Source: Cymbidium sinense
Taxonomy: Eukaryota; Streptophyta; Magnoliopsida; Asparagales; Orchidaceae
Assembly: GCA_021442155.1 (NCBI GenBank)
Contig: CM038221.1
Location: 144,746,264-144,810,263, forward strand
Direction of reading: 5' to 3'
Length of the DNA stretch: 64,000 bases
The notes under the pieces are model-generated. The model was not told the DNA's origin, ran no database searches, and saw nothing but the letters and a program-made list of their open reading frames with translations. Below are positions 10,346-23,018 of the stretch, one piece after another. Both the position numbers and the translations under genes were made by a program. Every line of letters starts with the position of its first letter. Within the stretch, counting starts at the first letter, position 1.

Positions 10346-11916
10346 AATAAATACATATCTTTTGTCTCAAGTTATTTTGATGTGGGAGCCCTTGTGGCAC
10401 TCACTCATTAGATTTAGGTCGTTGACATGCTTTGCTCTAGTGCATCACCCAGTGGTAATTTGTCATATGTGAGTCCCTATGCCTTGTTCTTGACTTCACC
10501 ATTATAAACTAATGAGAACCTTGTTAGTTTGGTAGACATCACTGCACAGCCAGTAAGCTACTTAATGTCAACTTTATTTAAGAAGATGTAAGTCTACACA
10601 CTTTCTTCTTGGACTAGCCATCATGATCTAACTAGGTTGAGTATATTTGAAGCTTAGGAAAAGTCTCCCAGCAGCTCCTTTCCTTTTGATTACTCTTGAG
10701 TTGATATAAGTCCCCAATGGCATTCACCTAGTAGCCTAGGTTGGATAGCATCATCAAGCTTCATCTGTTGTCTTGATAATCTCCACTATGAGGATGGTTC
10801 CAATACTTTCTTCCTTGGCTAATTATCACAAATCGATGGCCCCTTTAGGTTGGTTGATGTTTGCAATGCTGACAACGACTCACTCGGTGGACACACCACT
10901 CTTGGTAGATATGAGTCCCTGAGCTTTCTCCTTGAGTTGGACACTGAATACCTATAGACATTATCTTCTCCAAGGTTTTGGATAAAGCCCTTAGTATCCT
11001 CTTTCTCTATGGGCAATCTACTTGGATCACATCCTTTATGACCCCATTTAGACACTACCCGGGTTACTTTTGGATTGGACAATCCCCCTTTTCAAGTAGC
11101 CACCTTGTGGTTGGAGAATTTGTTCAGTGGATGTATAGATTCTCCCTTGGTTCATCACGAGATAGGTCTAGTTGATATAAGCTCCTTCTTATGATCCTTT
11201 TCAAACCAACGGTCCATGATAAACCAAATAAATTAATTAATTAATTTTTCTTATGGATTAGAATTCCCCCCTTTCCCAAGCAGGCATCCTATCTTTCGAG
11301 CAGTGTTAGTAAAACTCCCTATAAGATTGTATGATTACTCTTGAGCAGAGATAAGTCCCTGGGCTGGCACTCTCTCAGTAGTAGCCCTTAGGTCAAGTTC
11401 AATCTATTATGCCACAAACAGGTTACCCCGACGGTCATTTTGTTATGGAATATGTAAGTTTACTATGCATTCTTTCTATCATGGAACTACAACGACCCTA
11501 GGTTGGTTGACATATTACATTGCTAATGTCAATGGTCTTTTTTAGAAGATGTGACTCCATGCTTTCTCAATCCTCAAAAGACACCCATTTGGTTGGATGG
11601 TTCTCCCCTCGGCTGAGAAACTACTCCCTTTGGATTAGTAAATCTGAATTAGGTCAAGGCTAACATGGCCCAGTATCATCCATCCTGGATGGATCCATCA
11701 AATATGATTAAAAAAATGAAATTAACTTTGACTATCTTTGTGATTTTAAGTCCCCAGCGCATTCACTCTAGTCAATACAGGTGTTAACATGTTACCTTGC
11801 TAGCAGTGATGGTCTTTCACAGTGGAAGATATAAGTCCCTATGCTTTCTTCCCTAAATTAACTACTACAAATTGAAAGGCACCCCTTTGGTTGGATGGAT
11901 AGTCCTACTATGTGGT
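10346..11916 (+). repeat. 3' untranslated degenerate repeats, element A
   Basis: No coding signal is visible. The stretch is made of diverged copies of a unit containing ATAAGTCCCTATGC, CTTTCTTCC and TTTGGTTGGATGG, seen near 10470, 10703, 10914, 11352, 11546, 11750 and 11833, so roughly 80-440 bp apart. The much longer equivalent in element B (minus, 19791-22680) has the complementary words. Tat/Ogre elements are known for a fast-changing repetitive 3' UTR between pol and LTR. Open frames at 10819-11175 on both strands fall within the repeats and are chance. Confidence 0.65.
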
Positions 11917-13979
11917 TGTGGTGTTTATTTTTTAGGATGTGAGAAACCATACAAATCTTAGGGGGTACTTATTGAAGTGATTAAATACGACATTAAGGAA
12001 TGATGTACTATCTCAAAGATAGAAATCACCTAGACCTAATCACTTTAAGGACTCTAAGGCATGATGGGTTCGAATATACAGAGATCTTTCCCCTACTTTA
12101 CATGAAAAAGTAAAGTAGGGTTTATTTTAAGATGAGTTCGTTAAGTTCCCTATGGAGGCAAGCCCCCATAATTTATTATATTCTAAGGAATGAGAATTTC
12201 TTAAGAATACACTTGATTAAAGTAGATAATTAGGGTCTCCAAAGATTTCAAGGTTAAGACTATCAAAGGATTGGCTATTTTAGAAAATCAAATGGGATAG
12301 ATCAAGGAGAAGACTTATTATTGGAAGTCAAAGGGAGATGGGTAGGGAATGCTCATGATACTAGGAAGCCTAGTGAGCATTCCAATATATCCTATGATTG
12401 AGATTTATATTTTTTTGAAATTGAAGAGAGTTAATTATTTGAGTTGACATTTTTTATTAGATTGCTAGGGCTTATGATTCCACAATATAAGATTATAGAA
12501 ATTCTTAAGAGGTGAGGATTTATTCTTGTAGACCGCACAGGGAAATAACAATCTCAAATCCTAAATTTAGAGAGCTTTGGTATAAACCATAAGCATGCTC
12601 TAAATCTAAGTGAAAGGTGGACATAATGGTCTACCTCCACAAGAGAGGTAAATTCACCCATTTGTTGGACTTACATCCACACAGGTGGCCCCACTAACAC
12701 CTCCTGCTTTAAATCCATGTGGCCAAGTCTTATTCTTTGCAAGATGGCTAGGTTGTTCTTTACTTAGAAAGGAGACTAAGTCCTTAAACTCACTCTCTAA
12801 GAGACTAGAGCATGAGTGGTATGAATTCATGACTTAATTTAATGCAAATTTTATCAAATTTATTTGATTCTTTTGGACTCTTTGTTTTGACATGGGCTAT
12901 GGGATTTTGTATGCCTAAATGCATGAGAACTTGATTATGGGCCAAATCAAGAGAGAAAGGCGTGTCCTTCCATCAATGGCTCTAACAGGTTAAGCATTTA
13001 TTCTCTAGCACAGATGGAAGCTCCCTCTTAACAAGAGTGGAAGAATATGACATGCATGATATTATACATTCATTCATCCAGCTAAGGGGTTGCTAAAAAT
13101 TTTATTATCTTGATTTAATTCTAAGCTTTTATGTGAGGTTATGAGTTATTTTAAATTTTAGTTATGAGTTGTTAATTGGGGTAGAAAAATTAATTTCATC
13201 CTAAGAGTCTACTGCATCTAGGTCACACATTCAAACATCAAACTTGAAGAAACCAGAAAAAGCATGCAATTCTAGTGCGCAATCTAAACACAACATCAAA
13301 CAATTTTATAGACTACCATAAAAGAATAAAGAGGTGGTCGTTAGTCATACACCACGAAAGAGAAAAAAGATGATGGGTAGAGCTCTACCCTTATACAACC
13401 ATTACAAAAAATAATGCTATGGGGTCTTCTTTTTTTCATTTCTTCCTTCTCTTCCTTTTGATTTGATTTGCTCCAAAGGCATCACGGGGCATCCCAGGAC
13501 TAAGCCTTCTCATCCTAATCCCCATAACTAATCATAATTCTAATGCAAAATTACATTAAAAAGTAAATCTAGCTTACACTTAAAACAAATAACTAAACAC
13601 ACCATACAACCTAAGCAGTTATATGAATAATTTGGAGTTAGCACCCGACACATGGGTAATCAAGCCCACCTATCCTAACATGAGTTATGCTTAGGGGCTA
13701 AGCAACCTGCATAGCAAAAGCATTTATATTTTTATTACTGTGGCCCCTTAAGCACAACCCCCTGTAGAAAATATGATTAGGCTAATCACGACCTACCATC
13801 CAGTCTACAAGGCATACACATTAACATCCAGACTAAAATATTACATCACAAAACAAAATACAACATCATACATACAACATCCTAACTTAGCACTAGAAGT
13901 GGTGACTTAATATTCTAATGTGTGTGCTTAAGGCATGTGTGGCAAGACTTTACTAGGCTTCTTTAGTTTAAGTTTCAAT

Positions 13980-16900
13980 TTGGAGTTTGAATTTATTTAA
14001 ATTTTACCTTTGGGTGATTTTAATTTAAATGATTTAATAAGTTATTTTTCATTTTTTTATTTCACTTTTATTTGGTTAAAATGATGTTTAGGTTTTCAAG
14101 GATGATGAGTAGAATGAATTCCATTTGTAGACAGAACTCATCCTATTCTACATCCTAACTCCTAAAGAGTCTAACTAAGGTCCTTAAGCCCATTTAAATT
14201 TGTGCAACTCATTTGATTTAATTTAGAATTTAGATTTTTGAGTTTATTTAAGTATTTGATTGATTTATTTTGGATTAGATGTTTTGGTTTGAATTAAATC
14301 TTGATAATTCAATATCCTTAATATCTAATGAAGTTTAACTTTGTTTAAATCCATGTGTTTTTGATTGATTAATTTTAGATTATAAGTTTTGATTTAATTA
14401 AATCTTGATAATTCAATATCCTTAATCTCTAATGAAGTTTAAGTTTGTTTTAATTCATGTGTTTTTGATTGATTAATTTTAGATTATATATTTTGGTTTA
14501 ATTAAATCTTGATAATTCAATATCATTTTAAGTTAATATCTAATTCTTTCTTTGATTATAGTTATGTGATTTAATTTTATGTTTATCATGGTTCATTTAT
14601 TTGTAGTTTGATTGGATTAGATTAATTGAGATTTTATTTTGATTTTAATTGAGTTTATTCTTTATGATTAGAATTTTATTTTTAATCTCATCCATTGGCC
14701 ATGTTTATCAAAGTTTGGTTTGTATTTTGATTTCATACGTTGGATAGTTAATTAGTTTATCTTATTTAAGTAGGTTGAATGAGATTTTATTTGATTACAT
14801 ATTAAATTGATGAGAGTCTTTCTTTATTTGATTTAATTTGATTTGATTAGCTTTATTGATCTATGGGTTTGCTTAGGTTCAATGCAATTATTAGTTTAAT
14901 TAAGAAGTGTGTTTAGGTTTATTATTAAATTAAATTCAGATTTATTTAATTTTTAATTTGGTTTCATATTTTTTAGGTTGATGATGTAATTAATGACTTA
15001 ATGATTTAGGTTTAATTTAGGATTTGATTGGCATTTAATTGCATTTATGTTATATTCAAATTTATGTTTGCTTAAGCTTAAGTTTAATATGATTAATTTG
15101 ATTAACTTAATTAGCTTGTTTAAGAGGTGTGATCAATTATTAAATTAAATAAAGATTTGTTTACTTTTTAATTTGATTTCATATTTTTATGTTAATGATG
15201 TAATTAATGACTTAATGATTTAGGTTTAATTTAGGATTTGATTGGTATTTAATTGCATTTATGTTTGATTAAGTTTAAGTTTAATATGATTTGATTGACT
15301 TAATTAGCTTACTTAAGATGTGTGATCAAATTAATTAGTAGATTAATTAAGTGTTTCATTTGAATTAATTTTAATGTGATTTATAAAGTTAATTTGGTTT
15401 ATTAAGATGATGGATTAATTCATTAAGTTTGCATTAATTAGGTGTTTATTCAATTGGATTAGCTTAAGGGTAATTAGTTTAATTAAGAAGTGTGTTTAAG
15501 TTAATTATTAAATTAAATAAAGATTTAATTTTTAATTATTTTTATTTATTTAGATTAATGGCGTAATTAATGACTTAATGATTTATATTTAATTTAGATT
15601 TGATTGGTATTTAATTACATTTATATGTTTGGCTTAAGTTTAATATGATTAATTTGATCAATTTAATTACTTTACTTGAGGGTGTGATTAATTATTAAAT
15701 TTATGTAGGGTTTAATTTAAGCTTAATTTAAGACTTACCTTTAATGTAATTTATTTAAATTAGTTTGATTCATTAAAATGATGGATTAATTCATTAATTT
15801 TGCATTAATTAGATGTTTAATTAATTAAGTTTGATTAATGGTAAATAGATTTTTAAATCATTTGATTAATTAAAGTTTGTTTAATTAGAGATTAATGACA
15901 TTTATTTTACATATGACTTGTTTGATTTGATAGTTTAATTAAGCATTTACCTAAATTTTATTGATTAAAGGGTTATCATTTTTTATTATCATTTGATTAG
16001 ATTAAGTGATTTAATTATTTATTTTTATTAATCTTGATTATTCATAATCATGTTGGGTTTGATTTTCTTATATTGTTATTCATTAGATTTCATTCATGTT
16101 TGATTTAGTTGTTTTTTGCATTAATATAATAATATCTTATTCCAAATAATAATCATTTATGTTAATTAATTTACTTTAATTTATTTGTATTTGGCTTGAT
16201 TAATAATGATTATGATGTATTGGATTTATAATTAATCTAATTTTTTTTATTTATTTGATTAATTAGTTTGAGTGTATTTATATTCATTAAAGTTTCATAT
16301 GATTAAGATTCCATGCTTGCGTAGGTTTAGTTATAATAGTTGACCCATGTTAAAGTTTCTAGATTTAATTTTAAGTTTGATTTAAGATTTAATCATTTAA
16401 TTGAGTTTTATTAACTTAAATAGGTTTAATCATATTTAATTTAATTTTATCTAAAGATAATGATATTTTCTAATTTGAGGTTTGATTAATGATTGCTAAG
16501 TATTATTTCATTTTTTGTTTAATTTATTATTTAATTATTATGAATTTCATTTTAATTAATTCTTAATTTGTTAAATTTTAACCTAAATATTTATTGTAGG
16601 TTCATTAATAAGATCATCTATTATAATTATTATTATTATTATTATTATTATCATTATTTTAGGATCTTAAGTCTTAATGAAGTGATTTAATTTTGAAGAT
16701 TTTTTGTAAATTTGATTTTTTTTATTGATTTATTTATTAAAATAACAATAAACTTCAAAATTTAATTTCTCCCAATCTAAAGTCTTTTTTTACTTGAATT
16801 TTATCATAGGTGTATTTAACATTATTTCAATCTCTAAAAATTTCAACTCAATGACTTATTTTTTAGAGTAATTAATAAATTTTTTACTAAAACATAAATT

Positions 16901-17040
16901 AAGCTCAAATCATTTAAAATTTGATTTTAGTTTGTTATTCTCTCAAAAAATCCAACAAGCCTTTATTTACAATTTTGATTAGGTATTTTATTTTTATAAA
17001 TTTTGAAGTTTGATTTAAGTAATTTTTTAAAATCAAAAAT
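13980..17040 (-). repeat. TTAAT-rich LTR interior with irregular internal repeats
   Basis: About 3 kb of very AT-rich, low-complexity DNA without coding potential. A block containing GTAATTAATGACTTAATGAT and then TTTGATTGGTATTTAATTGC recurs near 14980, 15195 and 15555; another, GATGGATTAATTCATTAA, recurs near 15405 and 15780. An (ATT)n tract sits inside at 16630. Other LTRs in the window have only about 2.2 kb here, so this copy has expanded by internal duplication. Confidence 0.6.
16622..16656. repeat. (ATT)n microsatellite
   Basis: About ten ATT/TTA units in a row with one interruption (ATC), within the AT-rich LTR interior. No function suggested. Confidence 0.85.
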
Positions 17041-17370
17041 ATATTTTTCTATTTGCTGAGCGCGCTGCATGGCGATGTGGCAAGATTGCCACATGTGTGA
17101 TTGGGCGTGTGTGGTGCCATATGGCATCAGTCGTGTGCATGCGATTAAGCGTGACGATTAAGCGTGGTGCCAACATTTGAGTGGGAAGCGCATGATCCGC
17201 GGTGGCATGACGCGTGGATCGGGATTGATCAATCAATCATCGAGATCCGCGATGGCAATCGAGCCTTCGATCGTGTGAACCATGGCGCGATCAATGCATG
17301 CGGTGATCGAAGGCTTGATCGATGCGATCCAAGCCGTCCGTGAGCTGCGGGATCGAACCGCCGTGTGAAA
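17041..17370 (-). promoter_or_regulatory. CpG-rich block within LTR (element B 3' LTR)
   Basis: A sharp island of G+C and CpG (many CGCG, GCATGC and GATCG words) in otherwise AT-rich LTR. Equivalent blocks occupy the same relative place in the LTRs at 43880-44345 and 55890-56220. Neither strand has a convincing gene; the overlapping short frames here arise because the block is stop-poor. Its mid-LTR place and resistance to decay suggest a control region such as the promoter or U3/R boundary. That is inference: I cannot place a transcription start. Confidence 0.4.
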
Positions 17371-18049
17371 GTAAATCGAGATTGGAGAAAAATGAGAAAT
17401 TTTAGTGAAAACTTGTCCAAATGGACTCATTTTTTTGTCGATTCACACAAAACTTCTATTTTCTAATTTGAATGATGTAATATATAAAATACAGGATTAT
17501 CTAGAATAAATTTCTAAAATCACGCAAACAATCATCACAAATGAAGGATCATAAGGTTGGCTACATTTTTTTTGAAAGTTACCTCATCGAGGATGATTTT
17601 CAGCGGTGATGACATGAGCATGTTGTTGATTGGGGGAAAAGGCCTTGGAATGAGCTTGGATCTTCTTCTTCACGTTGGAATGATCTATTTTTGGTGCTTG
17701 TCATTTCCTTGCCAGAATCCACCTAGATATGATGTTTTTGGCTCAAGAGTGGTGGGGAAGTGGTGGTTGGTTACTTTGGGGAACTCTTAGGGGCTGAATG
17801 GTGGTCGGAGGAAGAGGAATGAAGCCTCATTTCCCCCTCCTTTAATAGTGGCCAAAAATCCTCTTTTTTTAAAAAAAAAATTTATCTCCAAAGTGTTATC
17901 ATTTTACTTGGGGTGGATGGGATGGATGATGGATTGATTGAGAACTTTGGATTTCGGCTCTAAAGTCCTCTCTTGCTTTCATATGATTAGCTCCATTGAA
18001 TGCCATGGAGGGGGGGAGTTGAATGCATGTGATGGGGAGAATTAATTAA

Positions 18050-19010
18050 AGTTGGGTGGAATCCTATGTGAGGGAGAACCCATGAGGGATTTAATTGGGT
18101 TGGGTTGATTTTGGGTTGATCCCAAATGGGTTTGGGTCAGGTTTGATCAGCCCCAATGGGTCATGGCTTGGTTTCAAGGATTTGGCTCAATTTGGGTCAT
18201 ATGGGTCATTGGGTCATATCAGTTAATTGACCAATTGGTCAAATTGGGTCAAACCAAGGCTTAGGCTCAAATATAAATTTGAAATTTTGTATGATCAATT
18301 TGATTTAATTTGGCTTAGAATTGATTTTGGCTCATTTGAATCAAATGGGTTGGAAATTTTTGGTTGAATTGGCATGGGTTATGGGTTAATTTATGTTCAA
18401 TTGGCTAATTAAAGATGAATGTGGTCTTTGGTTCTAATTAATTTGGATTTAATTTGAATTTAGGCTAAATTGACCCTTTAGGAAAATTTGGGCTAGGTTG
18501 GGTCAAGTTGATCAATTGGTCAAATTAGGCTTAATTATGGCTTTGGTCAAGTTCAATAATCAATTTGGAATGAGCTTGAGCCATTGGTTCCAATCAATTT
18601 GGGTTAGATCATGATTTGACCCAATTTGGTCTTTTAAGCCAATTTGGGTCAACTTAGATTGAATGGCCAATTGGGCTTGGTTTAGTTCACTTGGTGGTCA
18701 AGTCATATTTAAATTTTAATTTTGGGTTGATTCAAATCATTAGTTTCAATCAATTTGATGTAGGATGAGTTTCGGCTAATTTTGGTTCATTTAAGGGTTG
18801 ACTTGGTCAAATGACTAAGTTGACTTGGTTTGACCTAATTGATTGTTGATCATCCTAGGGTGATCAACAATCATGGTGGAGATTTTGGTGAGTTTGGTTC
18901 AATCCAATTTGGGTTGGATTGAAAGTTGGCTCAAATGGGTCCTTTAGGTCACTTTGGGTCAAGTGGACCTAAGTGGGTCAATTGGTTTGATTTTAGTTTG
19001 ATTCAAGTTT
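18050..19010 (-). promoter_or_regulatory. TTGACC-rich (W-box-like) LTR segment, element B 3' LTR
   Basis: Nearly 1 kb built from overlapping words TTGGGTCAA, TTGGTCAA and their complements, with the perfect 16 bp palindrome TTGACCAATTGGTCAA at 18227-18242. TTGAC[CT] is the W-box core bound by plant WRKY factors. Equivalent segments lie at 38030-38800, 42200-43150 and 54060-54920. Whether any factor binds is unknown; the segment may simply be a degenerate short tandem repeat. Confidence 0.45.
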
Positions 19011-19790
19011 AGTTGAACTTATATATGAGCCCTGGATTGAAATATAAATTCAATGGCAATCAATTTGGAGTCTAAGGGATTTTGGCTCATTTGAAATTTC
19101 AAGTCAAAAGGTTGGGTTGGGTTTTCGGGTTGGCTTCGATTTAATTTGATGATTGTATGTTTCATTTATATTTGGGTAGATAATTGAATGAACGATTGAT
19201 TCGAGAGAAAATCCATTAGTTTTGACTTGATTTGGATGAAATTTGGCTAAGTCCAAAGAATTGGCTCAGAGGGCTTAGATTGGGTTTGGATTTAATTTTG
19301 GATATATTTTTGGTCATTTGAATTTGGATTTCATTTATATTTATGAATATAAATGAAGGAACAATTGATTTATAAAGAAATCAATTGAGTTTGATTTGAT
19401 CTAAAGAGAGTTTTGGCTAAGCTTATGAATGTGATTCATATGGCTTAGGAAGAGTCTTGGGATTTGAACTTGATTTTGGGTTTCAATCATTTGGAGTCAA
19501 ATTTGGGATATGGATTTGGAATTTGGATTTGAATTTGAGGTTTGGTTTGATATTTGAATCTGGATTTGATTTAAGAAAGTGTATCTAGATTGGGTTTAGG
19601 CTATAGGATAGGTGATTTCCTTAAGTCTTAAGACATGGTCTAATCTTATGATTAACCCTTCTAAGTCTCTAGGCTTAGGTTAAGTGTTCAACTAATCACT
19701 AGATTGTCTTATGACTAAGAAAATCTTAGTGTCTAGAAGATTCCTAAGTCTAAGAGGATGGGGTTGAGAGCTCACTCTAAAAGTGCCAAT

Positions 19791-22680
19791 AGGTGTGGTG
19801 TAACTGACAAAGCACACAGCGCATACTGGCATTAATCGAGATGATCAACAATGTCTAAAAGATTATAAGCACTAATGAAAATGATATATACCTAAACCTG
19901 AGAGGTTGATAGAATCACGATCTTAGTGCGATGCAGATCTCTTTATGCTAAAGCATAAAAGAGCAAGAAGGTATCCGCTAGGATTGAGTACATGAACCTT
20001 CCACTAGGGAAGCAAGTTCAAGTTATCCACTAAGAGATAAGAATTTAAGTTTGATTGTGAATATGATTAGTTTGGGTGTGTATCCATTGGGGATAAGAAT
20101 ATATAATCGATGGGGATCAAGATCAAATTAATTTTAAATTATTTTTATTTTAATTGATGTGGAGGCATATCCACTAGAGATATGTGCTCAAATCTACTAA
20201 AGATTGGGTATGTGAACATTCTACTAAGGAAGCAGGTTTGGGATATCCGTTGGGGGTAAGAATTTGATTGGATTTCTTTGATTTGTTTGATTAGACTCGA
20301 CTAGGTAGGTTGGTTTAACTTGTTATGGCTCCACTAGGGAGAAAGGGTTCTATATTGGGGCATATCCACTGGGGATGTACACTTGATTGAATTTATTTGA
20401 TTTAGATCGAAGCTCCAATAGGGAGGCTAATTTGATTTGCACCTCATTGGGGAGAAATTTGGTTTGTTTGATATGTTTAATTTGACTCCACTGGGAGGTT
20501 GGTTTTGAATTTATTTTATTATGGACTCTCTCGGTGTGCGATGGACCACACTAAGAAGAGCCATCTTGGCTGTCTTAGATTTATAAGTCCAAAGGGATAG
20601 TCTACACCATAAGGTAGGACTATCCAACCTAAGGGGTTGCCTTTCGGTGTGTAATGACTATGCTAGGAAGAAAGTGTAGCAGACTTCCAAAGGAGGGAAA
20701 AAATTGCTGAGGTGATCTATTAGATGAGCAACACATTGAAACCTACCTAAAGAGGATCGAGCTGATCTTGACTTGTCTTAGATTTACAAATCCAAAGGGG
20801 TAGTCTACCAATGACAAAGTAAAACTATCCAGCCTAAGGGTTGCCTTTCGGTGTGCAACAACTACTAGGGAAAGCATACATCTTCCAAAGTAGATCATTA
20901 GATTGTCGATTTATCTTGATTTGAGTTTGATCTTACCTAACTCAAGAGTAGTGATGATTAATTTGGTGATTTGATTTAATTTGGTTATATTGGACCTGTT
21001 GTGCGATGGACTGAGAAGGGGCTATGTTGGCCTTGACTGTCTCAATTTACAAATTCAAAGGGTAGTCTACCACAAGGTAGGACTATCCGACTAAGGATTC
21101 CCTTTGGTGTTAATGACTATCTAGGAAGAAAGCATAGCGACTTACATCTTCCAAACTAAGGATCAACCATTGGGGTGATTTTGATAACAATGAATCCCGA
21201 CCTAAGGGACTATTTGAGCGAATGCTGGACTCATATCGACTCAAGAATAGACAGAATTAACTTAATTTTAGATGGACCCTATCGATGTGTGATGGATCTA
21301 CTAAGAAGGAGCTAATATCAGCCTAGACCTATCTTAGGTTTACAAATCCAAAGGGATAGTCTACCAGCCATTAGGTAGAACAAACCAACCTAAGGGGTGC
21401 CTTTCGGTTTGTAATGGTCAAGTTAGGAAGAAAGCACAAGGACTCACATCTTCCTAAATAAGGAACCACTGGGTGATCGGTTGCTTGTGTAACAAATCAG
21501 ACCCGACCTAAGGATGGCCATCGGTTTGCAACGGTCGAGCTAGAAAGAATGCATAATAGACTTATATCTTTCAAAGCAAGGATGATCGTCGGGGTGACCT
21601 GTTGGTGGCACAACAAGTCTAACCTTTGGGTGACTTCTTGAGAGAGTGTGACCGGGATTATCTCAACTCAAAGTAGTCAAGTAATTCTATAGGGAGTTTT
21701 CGCCTCTAAAGATAGATGTGCTTGGGGTCTTGGGGCTTGAATTCTAATCCACAAGTGAAGATATATTTTTATTTATTTTATATTTATGGACCTATTGGTT
21801 TGAGGGACCACACAGAAGGAGCTCATATCAACTAGTCTATCTACTATTTGGACCAAGGGAGAATGTGCGCATCCGCTGAACAAATTCTCCAACCACAAGG
21901 GTGGTTACTTGGAAAGGGGGACTGTACAATCCAAAAATAATTGGGGTCTCTAAGGACCTGATCCAAATAAAGTGCCCATAGGGGAGGTGCCACTATGGGG
22001 CTTTATCCAAAACCCTATAAAAGAAAATATAGGTATTCGGTGGCAGACTCAAGGAGAAAGCGTGGAGACTCACATCTGCCAAGAGTGGTGTATCCACCTG
22101 GTGGGTCACCGTAAGCATGGCGATAACCAACAAACCTAAGGTGCACGTCGGTTTGTGATAATCGTCTAGAAAGAAGGGTAGGCTTACATCTCTAAAGCGA
22201 AACTAATCACTGAGATAGTCTGTCTTTGGCTCGATAGGGGCTATCCGACCTAGGGTGACTACTAAATAAGGAGTCCTATGTAAGGATTATACCCAAGCTT
22301 AAAGTAGTCAGGAAGAAAGGAGCCACTAGGGGACTTATCCTAAACCTCAAATATACTTGACCTAGTCAATACATATTGGCCAGTCCAAGAAGGAAGTGTG
22401 TAGGCTTACATCCTCTTAAATAAAGTCAACATAGGGTAGCTTACAGCTGCGCAGTAAGGCCTACCAAACTGATAAGGACTCATTAGTTTGCAATGGTCAA
22501 GTCAAGAAGAAATTGCAGGGACTCACATCCGCCATACAAGTGGCCACTAGGGTGACACACTAGCAAGGTAGCAAGTCAGCCCGACCTAGAGCAACTAATG
22601 AGTGAGTGCCACGGGGGCTTGCTCCCATATCAAAATAGCCCAAGATAAAAGATATGTATTTGTTTGTATTGTGAAGGGAA
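19791..22680 (-). repeat. 3' untranslated tandem repeats, element B
   Basis: About 2.9 kb without coding potential, between pol and the 3' LTR. In + orientation the unit contains TTTACAAATCCAAAGGG, TAGTCTACCA, AGGTAGGACTATCC and TGCCTTTCGGTGTG. These recur near 20578, 20782, 21045 and 21330 (period about 200-285 bp) and then in more diverged form with GAAAGCATA and CTTACATCTTCCAAA up to 22600. Units carry many small deletions. This is the long version of 10346-11916 in A; D lost the region entirely (joint at 63591). Confidence 0.7.
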
Positions 22681-22935
22681 AAAGGATGTCTTGGGTTCTC
22701 TTACACCTATCCTAAACATAAAAATGGATGAAATGGCATTGGGGTTGTGACTCCACCAAGAAATGATGTCTCTTGGGTTCTCTAACTTACTTGTACTAGT
22801 CGAAGTAGGATGCCTCTTGGGTTCTCTTACACCAATCCTAATAGCATTGGAGGATCATTTGTAGTTTATGTTGTGGAGGGATAGGATGCCTCTTGGGTTT
22901 TCTGATACCTACCCTAAACACGTCATGGTGGATTT
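22681..22935 (-). repeat. Post-pol hairpin repeats (GAGAACCCAAGAGGCATCC family), element B
   Basis: Inverted copies near 22690, 22765, 22808 and 22885 (for example GGATGCCTCTTGGGTTCTCT). They are 75-80 bp apart and start about 85 bp beyond the pol stop at 23019. Order, spacing and copy number match A and D, so the array belongs to the family and not to one copy. Confidence 0.75.
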
Positions 22936-23018
22936 GCAAGCGAAAGATGCTTCTAACACATAAAAGATAAAGTTTGATATGAAAAGAAGTTTTATTAATG
23001 GTTATTTTCAAATAAGAT

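Larger units (their letters stand above)
2337..11916 (+). mobile_element. Element A: Ty3/gypsy retrotransposon, Tat/Ogre-like, internal region from mid-gag to 3' UTR
   Basis: In order this stretch holds gag, protease, Lys-rich linker, RT, RNase H, a second RNase H, integrase and a repetitive 3' untranslated region, all on the + strand. Protein matches run continuously across frames, but stops and frameshifts break every domain, so it is a non-autonomous relic. The second RNase H after the normal one is the hallmark of the Tat lineage. Its 5' LTR, leader and gag N-terminus are missing or upstream of the window. Its right side ends at 11916, where the inverted LTR of element B begins, so its own 3' LTR is not attached. 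The lineage is confident; the subfamily is not. Confidence 0.85.
11917..19790 (-). mobile_element. Element B 3' LTR, about 7.9 kb, subfamily 1
   Basis: The LTR end is at 11917 (TGTGGTG, inverted CACCACA). The start is near 19790, where GAGAGCTCACTCTAAAAGTG matches the inverted start of the other LTRs. Region 11917-14160 is the inverted counterpart of 1-2336. Next, in + coordinates, come 3 kb of TTAAT-rich DNA (about 14000-17040), a CpG-rich block (17041-17370), a poorly conserved part, a TTGGTC-rich kilobase (18050-19010) and AT-rich repeats (19100-19560). I see no gene in it. Subfamily 1 assignment rests on words shared with 1-2336 and 39944-40790 but not with 32455-39943. Confidence 0.75.

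Noticed and set aside
10819..11175. Frames on both strands after integrase in element A
   Set aside because: They lie in the degenerate 3' UTR repeats and overlap each other head to head.
17033..17430. Overlapping short frames on the minus strand in the CpG-rich block
   Set aside because: A stop-poor, G+C-rich patch gives several frames at once; none matches another LTR copy as protein or looks like a known domain.
19791..19830. Polypurine tract before the 3' LTR of B or D
   Set aside because: No purine run of useful length lies next to the LTR start in either element; it is decayed or deleted.
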